A stretch of 37,532 nt of DNA from positions 1-37,532 of the forward strand of contig VXNL01000054.1 of the NCBI GenBank assembly GCA_009840635.1, in the 5' to 3' direction. Shown one piece after another: positions 14,398-22,374 of this stretch. Position numbers and translations under genes: made by a program. Below the pieces are notes generated by a model. The model searched no databases, had not been told where the DNA came from, and saw only the letters and a program-made list of their open reading frames with translations. The stretch comes from Acidobacteriota bacterium (GTDB lineage Bacteria > Acidobacteriota > Vicinamibacteria > Marinacidobacterales > Marinacidobacteraceae). How positions within the stretch are numbered: position 1 is the stretch's first letter; the number at the start of each line of letters is the position of its first letter.

Positions 14398-15645
14398 TCA
14401 GACCGCTCCGACGCTGAGGTCTTCCGGCAGCCGGGCCATCGCCTCCATGGGGCCGAAGATGCTCTCCACCCCGGAACCGAAGACGTTGCCCGACAGGATG
14501 TCGATGACCCCCTGCCGGCACTCCGGATGCGCTTTCAGGAAGTCCGCGAAGTTGAAGTCGCGGTCGTAGAACGCGTACACCATCTTCCGGAACGCCCGCA
14601 TCCCGGCGATGAACGGGTCGGCGAAGGCTCCGAGCGTAGCGCCGGATAGGTCATTTTTTGTCAGACCACCGCAGATGGCATCCGCCGCCCACTCCCCCGA
14701 CCTGAGGGCGAGCAACACCCCCGTCGAGTAGATGGGATCGAGGAACGCGAACGCATCGCCGACCAGCACCCAGCCGTCCCCGGCGATGCGCTCGGAGCAG
14801 TAGGAGAAGTCCTGCACCACCCGGACGGGGATCGCCTGCTCGGCGCCCCGGAGGCGCTCCTCGAGGGCCGGACAGTTGCGGATCTCGGCATCGAAGCGGG
14901 CCTGGGCGTCGCCCGAGCCGTCCATCAGGGTTTCGAGGTCTCCCACCACCCCGACGCTCACCACCCCGCCAGCCAGCGGGATGTACCAGAACCAGGATTC
15001 CCGGTCCCGGGTGTGCATGATGAGCGTCGCGCCCTCATCGATGCCGCCGTCGCGCTTCGCGCCCCGGAAGTGACTGAAAATGGACACCTTGCGGAGATGC
15101 GGCTCGGCCACCTTGAGTCCGAGCTTGCGGGCCATGAGGGCGTTCCGTCCGGTCGCGTCCACCACGACCCGCGCCGGCAGCTCGAACGCGGGGCCGTCGG
15201 CCGCCCGCGCGCGAACCCCCACCGCCCGGTCCCCGTCGAAGAGGACGTCCTGCACCTGGATGCCCTGGTGGACTTCGACGCCCCGCTCAGCCGCGTTCTC
15301 CAGCAGAAGCGCGTCGAGTTCGCTGCGCCGCACCTGCCAGGTGGTGGACCGCTCGTGCGGGTCCGTCTCCGAAAAGTAGAAGGGCGCCGAACCGCGGCCC
15401 GACGCGCTGAAGAACTGGACGCTGTGCTTTTTCTGGAAGTGGCTCGCCTTCAGCCGCTCCACGATGCCGAGGCGGGCGAAGGTCTCGTAGGTGTAGGGCA
15501 CGAGCGACTCGCCCACCTTGAAGGGCGGCGTCTTCTCCCGCTCGAGGAGTGCGACCCGGAAGCCCCCCATGGCGACGAGCGTCGCCGCCGTCGCGCCCGC
15601 GGGGCCGCCGCCCATGACGACGACGTCCAGGTTCTCGGACTGCAC
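14398..15645 (-). CDS. Flavin-dependent halogenase-like FAD oxidoreductase
   Basis: A 415-residue FAD protein of the tryptophan-halogenase/geranylgeranyl-reductase superfamily. The GGGPAG dinucleotide motif lies at 12-17, FKVGESL at 42-48, and the second FAD motif GWVLVGDAFAFLDP at 291-304. Two motifs described for flavin-dependent halogenases are both intact: WxWxIP as W218-F-W-Y-I-P223 and FxxPxxSxG as F301-LDP-IYS-T-G309. Lys73 (HFQKKHSV) lies near where the catalytic lysine of CmlS/CndH-type enzymes falls, though I cannot align it rigorously. The start is GTG, 39 nt after the radical SAM gene. It could instead be a reductase or hydroxylase of the same fold. Confidence 0.72.
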   Translation of the reverse strand: MQSENLDVVVMGGGPAGATAATLVAMGGFRVALLEREKTPPFKVGESLVPYTYETFARLGIVERLKASHFQKKHSVQFFSASGRGSAPFYFSETDPHERSTTWQVRRSELDALLLENAAERGVEVHQGIQVQDVLFDGDRAVGVRARAADGPAFELPARVVVDATGRNALMARKLGLKVAEPHLRKVSIFSHFRGAKRDGGIDEGATLIMHTRDRESWFWYIPLAGGVVSVGVVGDLETLMDGSGDAQARFDAEIRNCPALEERLRGAEQAIPVRVVQDFSYCSERIAGDGWVLVGDAFAFLDPIYSTGVLLALRSGEWAADAICGGLTKNDLSGATLGAFADPFIAGMRAFRKMVYAFYDRDFNFADFLKAHPECRQGVIDILSGNVFGSGVESIFGPMEAMARLPEDLSVGAV

Positions 15646-15684
15646 GAAGTCAGGGGAAAGACAAAAACCGTCGTCTTATGTCCA

Positions 15685-16998
15685 TCAGACGTAGGCGACG
15701 CCCTGGTTCTCCGGTTCGTAGAACGCGGGGAGCAGCGAATCCACTTGCAGCAGTCCCTGGGGAGTAAGACGGATTGTGTCACTTTCAACGGTGGCCATGC
15801 GCTCGCGCTCCAGCTTGCTGAACGCGGAACCGAACTCGTCGGTCAGCTCCACCCCGAACTTGCCGCGGAAGTACGAAGGGTCGAGGTATCCGAGCTTCAG
15901 TTGCAGGATCGTCTCCCGGATCAGGCGCTCCTTCGGAGACGTCTCGAGAGCCCTGTCGATGGGGAACGAACCCGCTTCGAGCGCCTCCAGATAGGTATCC
16001 CACGACGAGGTGTTCTGGTAATGGACTCCGCGCAGGTGGCCGAAAGAGGACACCCCGGTCGCCATCATGTCGGCGCCACGCCATAAAGCGTCACGGTAGG
16101 TGAAACGCGCCGCCCGCCCCTTCTTCTTGACTGTGTAGGCGCTCGAAGGCTCGAACCCGGCCTTCGCGAACTCCTCGAACGCGTAGGCGTGCCAGTCGCG
16201 GCGCGTCTGCCAGCTCGCAAACAAGGGCGCGTCGCTGTCGCCGTCGAGGATCTTCTTCGCGTACACGGTGTTGTAGGGCAGTTCCATCTGGTACACGGTG
16301 ACGCTGTCCGGGTCGAGATCGATCGTCTGCTGGACGGTGTCGCGCCAGAGGTCCCAGGTCTCGCCGAGCATTCCCGCGATGAGGTCCACGTTGACCTGCT
16401 GGAAATCCGCCTCGCGGATCCACGGCATGCAGCGGTAGATCTCCTTCGTGGTATGGGCGCGGCCGTTCTCCCGCAGGATCGCGTCGTTCATGTGCTCGAG
16501 GCCGAGGCTCAGCCGGGTGACGCCGATGTCCTTGATCGCGTGCACCTTGGCCTCGGTCAACGTGCCCGGTTCGCACTCGAAGGCGACTTCGTCGAGTTCC
16601 GACCAGGAGAAGGCGTCCTTCATCCGGACGACGAGGCCGAGGAGCTGCTTCGGGCTGATGAACGACGGGGTCCCGCCGCCGAAGTAGACGAAGTGGAGGG
16701 GCCGGCCCGCGAGGTACGGCTGGGCCGCGTAGAACTCGATCTCCCGCGCCAGCCCGTCGAGGTACCGCTCGACCTCCTTGCTGTTCTTGTCGGTATAGAC
16801 CCGGAAGTAGCAGAACTTGCACCGCTTCCGGCAGAACGGGATGTGCAGGTAGAGCCCGAGATCGGGCGGCGCCGCGCCCGGCGCCTCGCCGAGAACCTCG
16901 TAAAGGGCCGGCACCTGGTCCGGCTCCCAGCGCGAATAGGGCGGGTAGTTGGAGACGAAGACGTTGCCGAGGTCGGACTCGGTGGCGCGCTCGGTCAT
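15685..16998 (-). CDS. HemN/HemW-like radical SAM protein
   Basis: A 437-residue radical SAM enzyme of the coproporphyrinogen-oxidase-like family. The cluster motif C56-RKR-C60-KF-C63 follows LYLHIPF. Then come YFGGGTPSF, FECEPGTLT, RLSLGLEHMND and VNVDLIAGMLGETWD, all typical of HemN/HemW barrels, and a HemN-type C-terminal region (from about 300). The residue after the third Cys gives CYF, so the extra Cys of true HemN (CxxxCxxCxC) is missing; that argues against oxygen-independent haem synthesis. Family members act as methylases, cyclopropanases or haem-handling proteins. No haem gene is near; it sits between a P450 and a halogenase-like gene. Confidence 0.82.
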   Translation of the reverse strand: MTERATESDLGNVFVSNYPPYSRWEPDQVPALYEVLGEAPGAAPPDLGLYLHIPFCRKRCKFCYFRVYTDKNSKEVERYLDGLAREIEFYAAQPYLAGRPLHFVYFGGGTPSFISPKQLLGLVVRMKDAFSWSELDEVAFECEPGTLTEAKVHAIKDIGVTRLSLGLEHMNDAILRENGRAHTTKEIYRCMPWIREADFQQVNVDLIAGMLGETWDLWRDTVQQTIDLDPDSVTVYQMELPYNTVYAKKILDGDSDAPLFASWQTRRDWHAYAFEEFAKAGFEPSSAYTVKKKGRAARFTYRDALWRGADMMATGVSSFGHLRGVHYQNTSSWDTYLEALEAGSFPIDRALETSPKERLIRETILQLKLGYLDPSYFRGKFGVELTDEFGSAFSKLERERMATVESDTIRLTPQGLLQVDSLLPAFYEPENQGVAYV

Positions 16999-17072
16999 TT
17001 CTCAGGGCCCGGCGTTTACGGGACGCTCGCTGCTCGGGGGAAGGAGCCGGATTCTACCGAGCCGCGACCGGC

Positions 17073-18422
17073 TCAGCGCCGGCTCAGGGTGACGGGAATT
17101 CCGTGGCGCGGCTTCAGCGTCACCACCGCCTCCGTCTCGACCGGATGGCCGGGGACGACCTGCATCCGGAACCGCGGCACGAGCTGGGCGAGGATCAACT
17201 GGATCTCGAGCATCGCCATGCCGGCCCCGATGCAGGTGCGGGGTCCCGCCGCGAAGGGCAGGTAGGAAAAGAACTCCCTCCCCTCGGCCCGTTCCGGAGC
17301 GAACCGTTCGGGGTCGAAGCGCTCCGGGTCGGGCCAGAACTCGGGGTGGCGGTGGAGCGCCCAGGTGACGATCCCGATCCAGGTCCTGGCCGGCAGCACG
17401 TAGTCGCCCATTTCCGTCTCTTCTTCCGCCCGGCGCACAACTCCCCAGACCGGCGGATAGATGCGCATCGACTCCTGCACGACCTGCTTGAGATAGGTGA
17501 GCCGGGGGAGGTCCTCCGTCTTCGCTGGTTCGCCGTGCAGCTCGGCCTCGAGATGTTCCAGAAGCCGCGCCTCGATCTCGGGATGCGTGGCGAGCAGATA
17601 CAGCGTCCAGGTAAGCGCCATCGCGGACGTCTCGTGCCCCGCGAGGATCAGCGTCACCGCCTCGTCCCGGATCTGCCGGTCGTCCATTCCCTCGCCGGTC
17701 TCTTCGTCCCGGGCCGCGAAGAGCCGGCCCAGGAGGTCGTCGCTCCCGTTTCCGCCCGGCCCACGCTCGCCCATGAGCCCGTAGACGATGCCGTCCAGAC
17801 GTTTCATGGCCCGCTTCCACCTGCGGTTGTAGGCCGTGGGGATCCAGGGATAGAGCGTCAGGAACGAGCGCAGGTCGGTGGAGGCCAGGTTCACGACCTC
17901 CAGGATCTCCGCCATTTCCCGGGCGTGCTCCTTGATGTCGCGCCCGAAGAGCGTCTCGCCGACGATGTCGAAGGTCAGCTCGCTCATCTCCCGGTCGATC
18001 CAGACGGCTTCGGCCGGGTCTTGCCGCTCCCAGCGGGCCAATAGGGACGACGTGAGCGCGTTGATCGTGCCGTCGAAACGGGCCAGGCGGCGGCTCGCGA
18101 GCGCTGGCTGGATCAGCCTTCGCTGCCGGACCCAGTCCGGCCCGTCGTTCGTGACCAGGCCGTTCCCCATGACCTGGCGGAGCATGCGGTAGTGGGTCGT
18201 GTTCTTGGAGAAGTGGCGGTAGTCCTGCGTCAGCACTGGGCGGATGAGGTCCGGGTGGTTCACGATGCAGATGTCGAAAAGACCGCGCCAGCGAACGAGA
18301 TCCCCGTGCTCCTGGATCACCTCGTACATGACGGTGTGCGGGTTCCGGGAAGCCTGGCGCAGCCGGTGGAATCGCGGCGTGGTGGGCAGGCGCGGCTCCC
18401 GCCGCCGGATCGCTGGGGACAC
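17073..18422 (-). CDS. Cytochrome P450
   Basis: A 449-residue P450 monooxygenase without a membrane anchor. C-helix W97-VRQ-R101, I-helix A261-G-H-E-T265, K-helix E317-SM-R320, PERF (371-374), and the haem loop F390-AAGPRTC397-IG with Cys397 as the thiolate ligand. All hallmark residues are present. The pattern resembles the CYP102/CYP4-like class that hydroxylates fatty acyl chains, but substrate cannot be inferred. It is the first gene of a four-gene block. The GTG start lies 25 bp from the divergent amidohydrolase ATG, separated by a palindrome with -10-like hexamers on both strands. No ferredoxin or reductase is encoded nearby. Confidence 0.93.
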   Translation of the reverse strand: MSPAIRRREPRLPTTPRFHRLRQASRNPHTVMYEVIQEHGDLVRWRGLFDICIVNHPDLIRPVLTQDYRHFSKNTTHYRMLRQVMGNGLVTNDGPDWVRQRRLIQPALASRRLARFDGTINALTSSLLARWERQDPAEAVWIDREMSELTFDIVGETLFGRDIKEHAREMAEILEVVNLASTDLRSFLTLYPWIPTAYNRRWKRAMKRLDGIVYGLMGERGPGGNGSDDLLGRLFAARDEETGEGMDDRQIRDEAVTLILAGHETSAMALTWTLYLLATHPEIEARLLEHLEAELHGEPAKTEDLPRLTYLKQVVQESMRIYPPVWGVVRRAEEETEMGDYVLPARTWIGIVTWALHRHPEFWPDPERFDPERFAPERAEGREFFSYLPFAAGPRTCIGAGMAMLEIQLILAQLVPRFRMQVVPGHPVETEAVVTLKPRHGIPVTLSRR

Positions 18423-18423
18423 G

Positions 18424-18445
18424 GGCGGCTCTTAGACTAGCCGCC
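18424..18445. promoter_or_regulatory. Palindromic bidirectional promoter/operator candidate
   Basis: GGCGGCT (18424-18430), CTTAGACT and AGCCGCC (18439-18445) form a perfect 7-bp inverted repeat filling the 25-bp gap between divergent start codons. The loop gives TAGACT (+, 18433-18438) for the amidohydrolase and TAGTCT (-, 18440-18435) for the P450, so the two -10-like boxes overlap. Confidence 0.5.
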
Positions 18446-18447
18446 AC

Positions 18448-19905
18448 ATGACCGGCTCGTCGGGCGTCCGCGGCGTGCGGGCCGCCGTCCTGATCTCGAT
18501 CGTGCTGGGCGCTGGCGTAGCGGCCGCGCAACCTCCACCGTGCGAGTTCACGCTGGCGCCCGACACCGGCGGACGGGTGTCCGGACTGGTCATCGGCGCC
18601 GACGCGCTGCTGCCCGCCGGGCGCGAACCCGGCCACGGCGTGCACGTCCGCTGGAACGGCGGCATCGGCAGGGTGACGGATTTCGTCGCGTTACGGGCGG
18701 CGTATCCGGACGCCGCCGTCCTCGATTGCCGGGGCCGCGCTGTGCTGTCACCGGGCTTCGTCAATGCCCACGAACACCCCGCCACCAGCTACGCCTTCCC
18801 CGACCCGAACCTGCACCCGGGCTACGCCCATCGCGACGAATGGCGTCTCGGCGCCGGCGGCAAGACGGCGCTGGCGATACCGGAGCGGTATGGCTTCGCT
18901 CCCGAACGCCCGCGAACGAACGCCGTGCTGGCCGCGATGGAGTTGCGGCACCTGCTGGGCGGCGCCACCACGATTGCGGGGTCCGGAGGCGCGCCCGGGG
19001 TGATCCGGAACGTCGGCCGCCACGCGCGGCCCGGCGATCTCGCCCTCTACGACGCGGAAGCGGACGTCCGGACCTTTCCGTTCTCGTTCTCGGTGGTCGA
19101 GGACCTGGCGGCCGAGTGCCGGGGCGGCCCGGTCCACACCTTCCCGCCCGGCCCTGACGACGACCTGACGTTCATGGCCTACGTCCCGCACGTCGGCGAG
19201 GGCCGGCCCACGAGTTGCGCCGCGCGGGCGGAGGTGGCCCGCTACCTGGAGCGCGTGAAGCGCCGCGACCGGCGCTATTCGCTCGTCCACGGAGTCGCCA
19301 CCGACCGCCACGACTACGCGGTGATGCGCGAGTTCGACGTGACGCTGGTCTGGTCGCCCCGGTCGAACCTCGCCCTCTACGGCGAGACGATCGACCTCCC
19401 CGCGGCGCTGGAGAGCGGGGTGCGCATCGCGCTGTCGACGGACTGGTCGCCGAGCGGGTCCTTCAATATGCGCGAGGAGGTGCGGTGCGCGCGGCGGGTG
19501 GCCGAGGCGTCCGGGACCGGGCTGCCGGCCGAAGCGCTCTGGCGCATGGCCACCGGGAGCGGCGCCTACGCGCTGGGGCTGGAGGACCGGTTCGGAGCGA
19601 TCCGGCCCGGTCTCCGGGCGGACCTGATGCTGGTCCGCCACGCCGGCGGCGATCCGTACGAGACGGTGCTGACGGCGGGGGACGAGGACGTCCTGGCAAT
19701 GTGGGTCGACGGCCGGCCGCTGCTGCTGTCGGCGGCGCTCGACGCGCGGCTGAGCGAGCGGGAGTGCGTGACGCTGCCCGGCGTCGCGCCGCGGGTGTGC
19801 GGGGTGATCGAGGACCTCGGCCTGTCGCCCGGAGAGTTCGCGGACCTCACGCGGGACGCGGTGCCGGTGAACGACGTCCGCCGTCAGGCCCCCTGCGAGC
19901 CCTAG
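18448..19905 (+). CDS. Secreted metal-dependent amidohydrolase
   Basis: A 485-residue amidohydrolase-superfamily enzyme. An N-terminal signal peptide (residues about 8-27, AAVLISIVLGAGVAAA) points to the periplasm. Metal ligands of the cytosine-deaminase/imidazolonepropionase type are all visible: H108-E-H110 in VNAHEH, H248-VG-E251, H281 in LVHG, and D332 in LSTDWSPSGS. The FGAIRPGLRADLML segment is the usual return to the composite beta domain. Substrates in this family include deaminated purines, hydantoins and guanidino compounds; none is indicated here. ATG 18448 lies 9 nt after a TAGACT box. It converges on the hydratase gene with a 7-bp gap. Confidence 0.85.
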   Translation: MTGSSGVRGVRAAVLISIVLGAGVAAAQPPPCEFTLAPDTGGRVSGLVIGADALLPAGREPGHGVHVRWNGGIGRVTDFVALRAAYPDAAVLDCRGRAVLSPGFVNAHEHPATSYAFPDPNLHPGYAHRDEWRLGAGGKTALAIPERYGFAPERPRTNAVLAAMELRHLLGGATTIAGSGGAPGVIRNVGRHARPGDLALYDAEADVRTFPFSFSVVEDLAAECRGGPVHTFPPGPDDDLTFMAYVPHVGEGRPTSCAARAEVARYLERVKRRDRRYSLVHGVATDRHDYAVMREFDVTLVWSPRSNLALYGETIDLPAALESGVRIALSTDWSPSGSFNMREEVRCARRVAEASGTGLPAEALWRMATGSGAYALGLEDRFGAIRPGLRADLMLVRHAGGDPYETVLTAGDEDVLAMWVDGRPLLLSAALDARLSERECVTLPGVAPRVCGVIEDLGLSPGEFADLTRDAVPVNDVRRQAPCEP

Positions 19906-19912
19906 CCGCGGG

Positions 19913-20749
19913 TTACTTGAGGACGACGCTGGCGGGCGGAAGGGCGCCGCCTCCCGCCTCCGCCCGGTAGAACTCCCCCGCGACCGCCGGGAGCGGCGGC
20001 GTCAGCGACCCGGTGGTGACGACCTCGCCGGCGGCGAGGGGACTCCCGTGGTCGGCGGCCATCTCCACGAGCGCCGCGACCGCGTCCAGCGGGTTGCCGA
20101 GGACCATGCGGCCCTCCCCGTCGGCCACGTGTTCGGCGGCCTTGGGGTCGGCTGCCGCCGCCCGGGTCATGGAAACGGTGAGGGCGGCCATCGCGGCGAC
20201 GGTGGCCTCGGGGTCGGTCACCGGGACCAGTGGCCCCACCGCGAGCCGGTGATGGAGCCCGCCGGCCGCGACCGCGTCGGCGGGGGTCATGTTCCAACCC
20301 GGATACGGCGAGTCCACGATCTCGAAGCCGAGACCGATCTCCGCCACGTGGCGGGCGACCGCGGCGCCCCGGTCTCCGCGCTCGGGGACGGACCGGAGGA
20401 CGACCACCACTTCGCACTCGATCTTGGGTTCCACGGACCCCGCCATGGAGCCTGCCGGAGTCTCGCCGGCGGGCCCGGCGCGGGTCACCGTCTCCTCGTA
20501 CATGTTTCCCCACACCGGACGGCCCAGGCCGGCCTTCTCCCAGAGCGACGGGTTCGTGAACCCGATCTTGCGCCCGATCACCGGAGAGCGGGAGGCGCGG
20601 CGGCAGGCGATGATCCCCGCCACCTGGTAGGCCTCGTCGAAACCGAATCCGGGAACGCGGTCGGTGAACGGGGTGAGGCGAGCGCCCGCGGCGCGTGCGG
20701 CGATGATCTCTTCGGCGATCGGGATGGGATCGAAGGATGGGTCGGTCAT
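19913..20749 (-). CDS. 2-keto-4-pentenoate hydratase/FAH-like protein
   Basis: A 278-residue protein of the MhpD/fumarylacetoacetase C-terminal fold, likely a 2-oxopent-4-enoate hydratase or oxalocrotonate decarboxylase relative. Signatures: GRKIGFTNPSLWEKAGLGRPVWGNM (residues about 59-83), the metal-binding E-x-E segment EPKIECEVVVVL, IGLGFEIVDS, and DAVAALVEMA with LAAGEVVTTGSLT. No ring-cleavage genes lie next to it, so a complete meta-cleavage pathway is not present here. The ATG has a GGAGAAA ribosome binding site, and a TACACT -10-like box lies 18 nt upstream. Confidence 0.85.
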   Translation of the reverse strand: MTDPSFDPIPIAEEIIAARAAGARLTPFTDRVPGFGFDEAYQVAGIIACRRASRSPVIGRKIGFTNPSLWEKAGLGRPVWGNMYEETVTRAGPAGETPAGSMAGSVEPKIECEVVVVLRSVPERGDRGAAVARHVAEIGLGFEIVDSPYPGWNMTPADAVAAGGLHHRLAVGPLVPVTDPEATVAAMAALTVSMTRAAAADPKAAEHVADGEGRMVLGNPLDAVAALVEMAADHGSPLAAGEVVTTGSLTPPLPAVAGEFYRAEAGGGALPPASVVLK

Positions 20750-20767
20750 GGGTTTCTCCGGCCGCGC

Positions 20768-20775
20768 AGTGTACG
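20768..20775 (-). promoter_or_regulatory. CGTACACT box, possible -10 element
   Basis: On the minus strand CGTACACT lies 18 nt before the hydratase ATG, leaving room for the GGAGAAA ribosome binding site. Identical octamers occur at 581-588 (+) and 28269-28276 (-). Confidence 0.4.
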
Positions 20776-20808
20776 GATAGAGTCGGGCGCCGTCCCAGCG
20801 TCCTTCCC

Positions 20809-21192
20809 GTGTTCAGCATCTCCGTCCGCGACCACGTGATGTGTTCCCACTCGCTGCGCGGCGAGATCTTCGGCCCGGCGCAGAACCGTCATGGGGCGAC
20901 GTACGCGGTCACCGCGGAGTTCCGCGGGCCGGAACTGGATGAGCACGGAGTATTGCTGGACCTCGCTTGGGCGAAGGACGCGCTCGGGGAGGCGCTCGCG
21001 CCGCTCCGCTACGCGGACCTCGACGAGGTGTTCGCCGGCGAGAACACGACGACCGAGTTCCTCTGCCGCTACGTCCACGGCGAGCTGGCGCGGCGACTGC
21101 CGTCCGGTTTCGCCGGCGTGATCCGGGTGGAGCTGGTCGAGAATCCCCTGATGGCGGCGGCCTACGAAGCCGCCGTTCCCACCCGCTCCTGA
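20809..21192 (+). CDS. Atypical 6-pyruvoyl-tetrahydropterin synthase/QueD homologue
   Basis: A 127-residue T-fold protein: FSISVRDHVMCSHSLRGEIFGPAQNRHGATYAV, then LLDLAWAKDALGEAL and NTTTEF with Glu83. It aligns with PTPS/QueD, where zinc is bound by one His and an HxH pair and a Cys four residues before the pair is catalytic. Here His14 and His28 remain, but HGH is HGA (Ala30) and the Cys position is Ala24. The standard reaction is therefore doubtful. From memory, actinobacterial homologues share the VRDH and GPAQ-HGAT pattern, so this looks like a distinct subfamily rather than decay. GTG 20809 was chosen because the family starts MFS. It is followed 11 nt later by the cystathionine gene. 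Confidence 0.75.
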   Translation: MFSISVRDHVMCSHSLRGEIFGPAQNRHGATYAVTAEFRGPELDEHGVLLDLAWAKDALGEALAPLRYADLDEVFAGENTTTEFLCRYVHGELARRLPSGFAGVIRVELVENPLMAAAYEAAVPTRS

Positions 21193-21203
21193 AAGGACCT
21201 CCC

Positions 21204-22361
21204 TTGCCCGACGACGATCGTTCCCCGAGCCTCGACACCCGCGCCGTCCATGAAGGGGCGCTTTCTCCCCGGCCGCTCGGCGCGGTCTCGACGCCGGTGT
21301 TCCAGACCGCGAACTTCGAGTACCACGGCGAGGAGTACCACGACGTGGGTTACCTGCGGCTCTCGAACAGCCCGAACCACGCCGTGCTGCACCGGCGGAT
21401 CGCCTCGCTCGAGGGCGCCGAGGACGCTCTGGTCACCGGGAGCGGCATGGCGGCGATCTCGTCCGCGCTGCTGACCTTCCTGGGCGCCGGGGATCACCTG
21501 CTGGTGCAGGACGTGGTCTACGGCGGCACCGCCAACATGCTGGAGCACGACCTGCCGCGCTGGGGCATCAATCACACGAAAATCGATCCGCAGGATCCCA
21601 CGTCCTGGGAAGCGGCGATGACCCCTTCCACGCGTCTGATCTACGTGGAGACGCTCACCAATCCGTTGGTCCAGATGGCCGACCTCGAGGCGGTGGTGGA
21701 GTTCGCGCGGGCGAACGGGTTGATCTCGATGATCGACAACACCTTCGCGAGCCCGGTGCTCTGCCGGCCGGCCGAGCTCGGGTTCGATCTGGTGATGGAG
21801 AGCGCTACCAAGTACATGAACGGCCACAACGACCTGGTGGCGGGATCGGTGGCGGGGTCCGCCGAGCGGATGCGCCGGATCAAGTTCACGCTCGACCACC
21901 TTGGAGGCTCGCTCGATCCCCACGCCTGCGTGCTGCTCGAGCGAGGGCTCAAGACGATCGGCCTCCGGGTGCGGCGGCAGTCGGCGAACGCGCTGGAGCT
22001 GGCGCGTTTTCTGGAAGGCCGCCCGGAGATCGAAGAGGTCCACTACCCGGGTCTGGCGTCCCACGCCCAGCACGAGCGGGCGGCGCGCCTGCTGAGCGGC
22101 GGGTTCGGGGGGATGATGGCGTTCGTCCACGCGGGCGGAGGCGAGGAGGCCGATGCCTTTGCGTCCCGGCTCGAGCTTCCGACGGTGGCGGCGAGTCTGG
22201 GCGGGGTGGAATCGCTCATCATCCGGCCCGCCGCCGCGATCCACAGCGGCCTGCCGCCCGAGGCGCGGGCGGAGATGGGGATCAACGAGGGACTGATGCG
22301 TTTTTCGACCGGGGTCGAGGCCGCGGAGGACCTGATCGCCGACTTCGCGCAGGCCCTCTGA
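21204..22361 (+). CDS. Cystathionine gamma-synthase/gamma-lyase family PLP enzyme
   Basis: A 385-residue fold-type I PLP enzyme of sulfur amino acid metabolism (Cys/Met metabolism family). Visible: TRAVHEGALSPRPLGAVSTPVFQTANF, LEGAEDALVTGSGMAAISSALL (PLP phosphate region), YVETLTNPLVQMAD, DNTFASPVLCRPAELGFDLV, and the PLP lysine Lys203 in ESATKYMNGHND. The C-terminal SLGGVESLIIRPAAAIHSGLP is typical. Synthase, gamma-lyase and beta-lyase cannot be separated from sequence by eye. The TTG start at 21204 is supported by an AAAGGA about 6 nt upstream and by matching the usual N-terminus. Confidence 0.88.
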   Translation: MPDDDRSPSLDTRAVHEGALSPRPLGAVSTPVFQTANFEYHGEEYHDVGYLRLSNSPNHAVLHRRIASLEGAEDALVTGSGMAAISSALLTFLGAGDHLLVQDVVYGGTANMLEHDLPRWGINHTKIDPQDPTSWEAAMTPSTRLIYVETLTNPLVQMADLEAVVEFARANGLISMIDNTFASPVLCRPAELGFDLVMESATKYMNGHNDLVAGSVAGSAERMRRIKFTLDHLGGSLDPHACVLLERGLKTIGLRVRRQSANALELARFLEGRPEIEEVHYPGLASHAQHERAARLLSGGFGGMMAFVHAGGGEEADAFASRLELPTVAASLGGVESLIIRPAAAIHSGLPPEARAEMGINEGLMRFSTGVEAAEDLIADFAQAL

Positions 22362-22374
22362 CCGGAGCCCACGC

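Noticed and set aside
15646..15684. AAGAC/GTCTT stem with a T run between the radical SAM and flavoprotein genes as an attenuator
   Set aside because: Only 5 bp with a 10-nt loop; too weak to call.
15685..16998. Radical SAM gene as a haem biosynthesis hemN
   Set aside because: The additional Cys after the CxxxCxxC motif of true HemN is replaced (CYF), and no haem genes are nearby.
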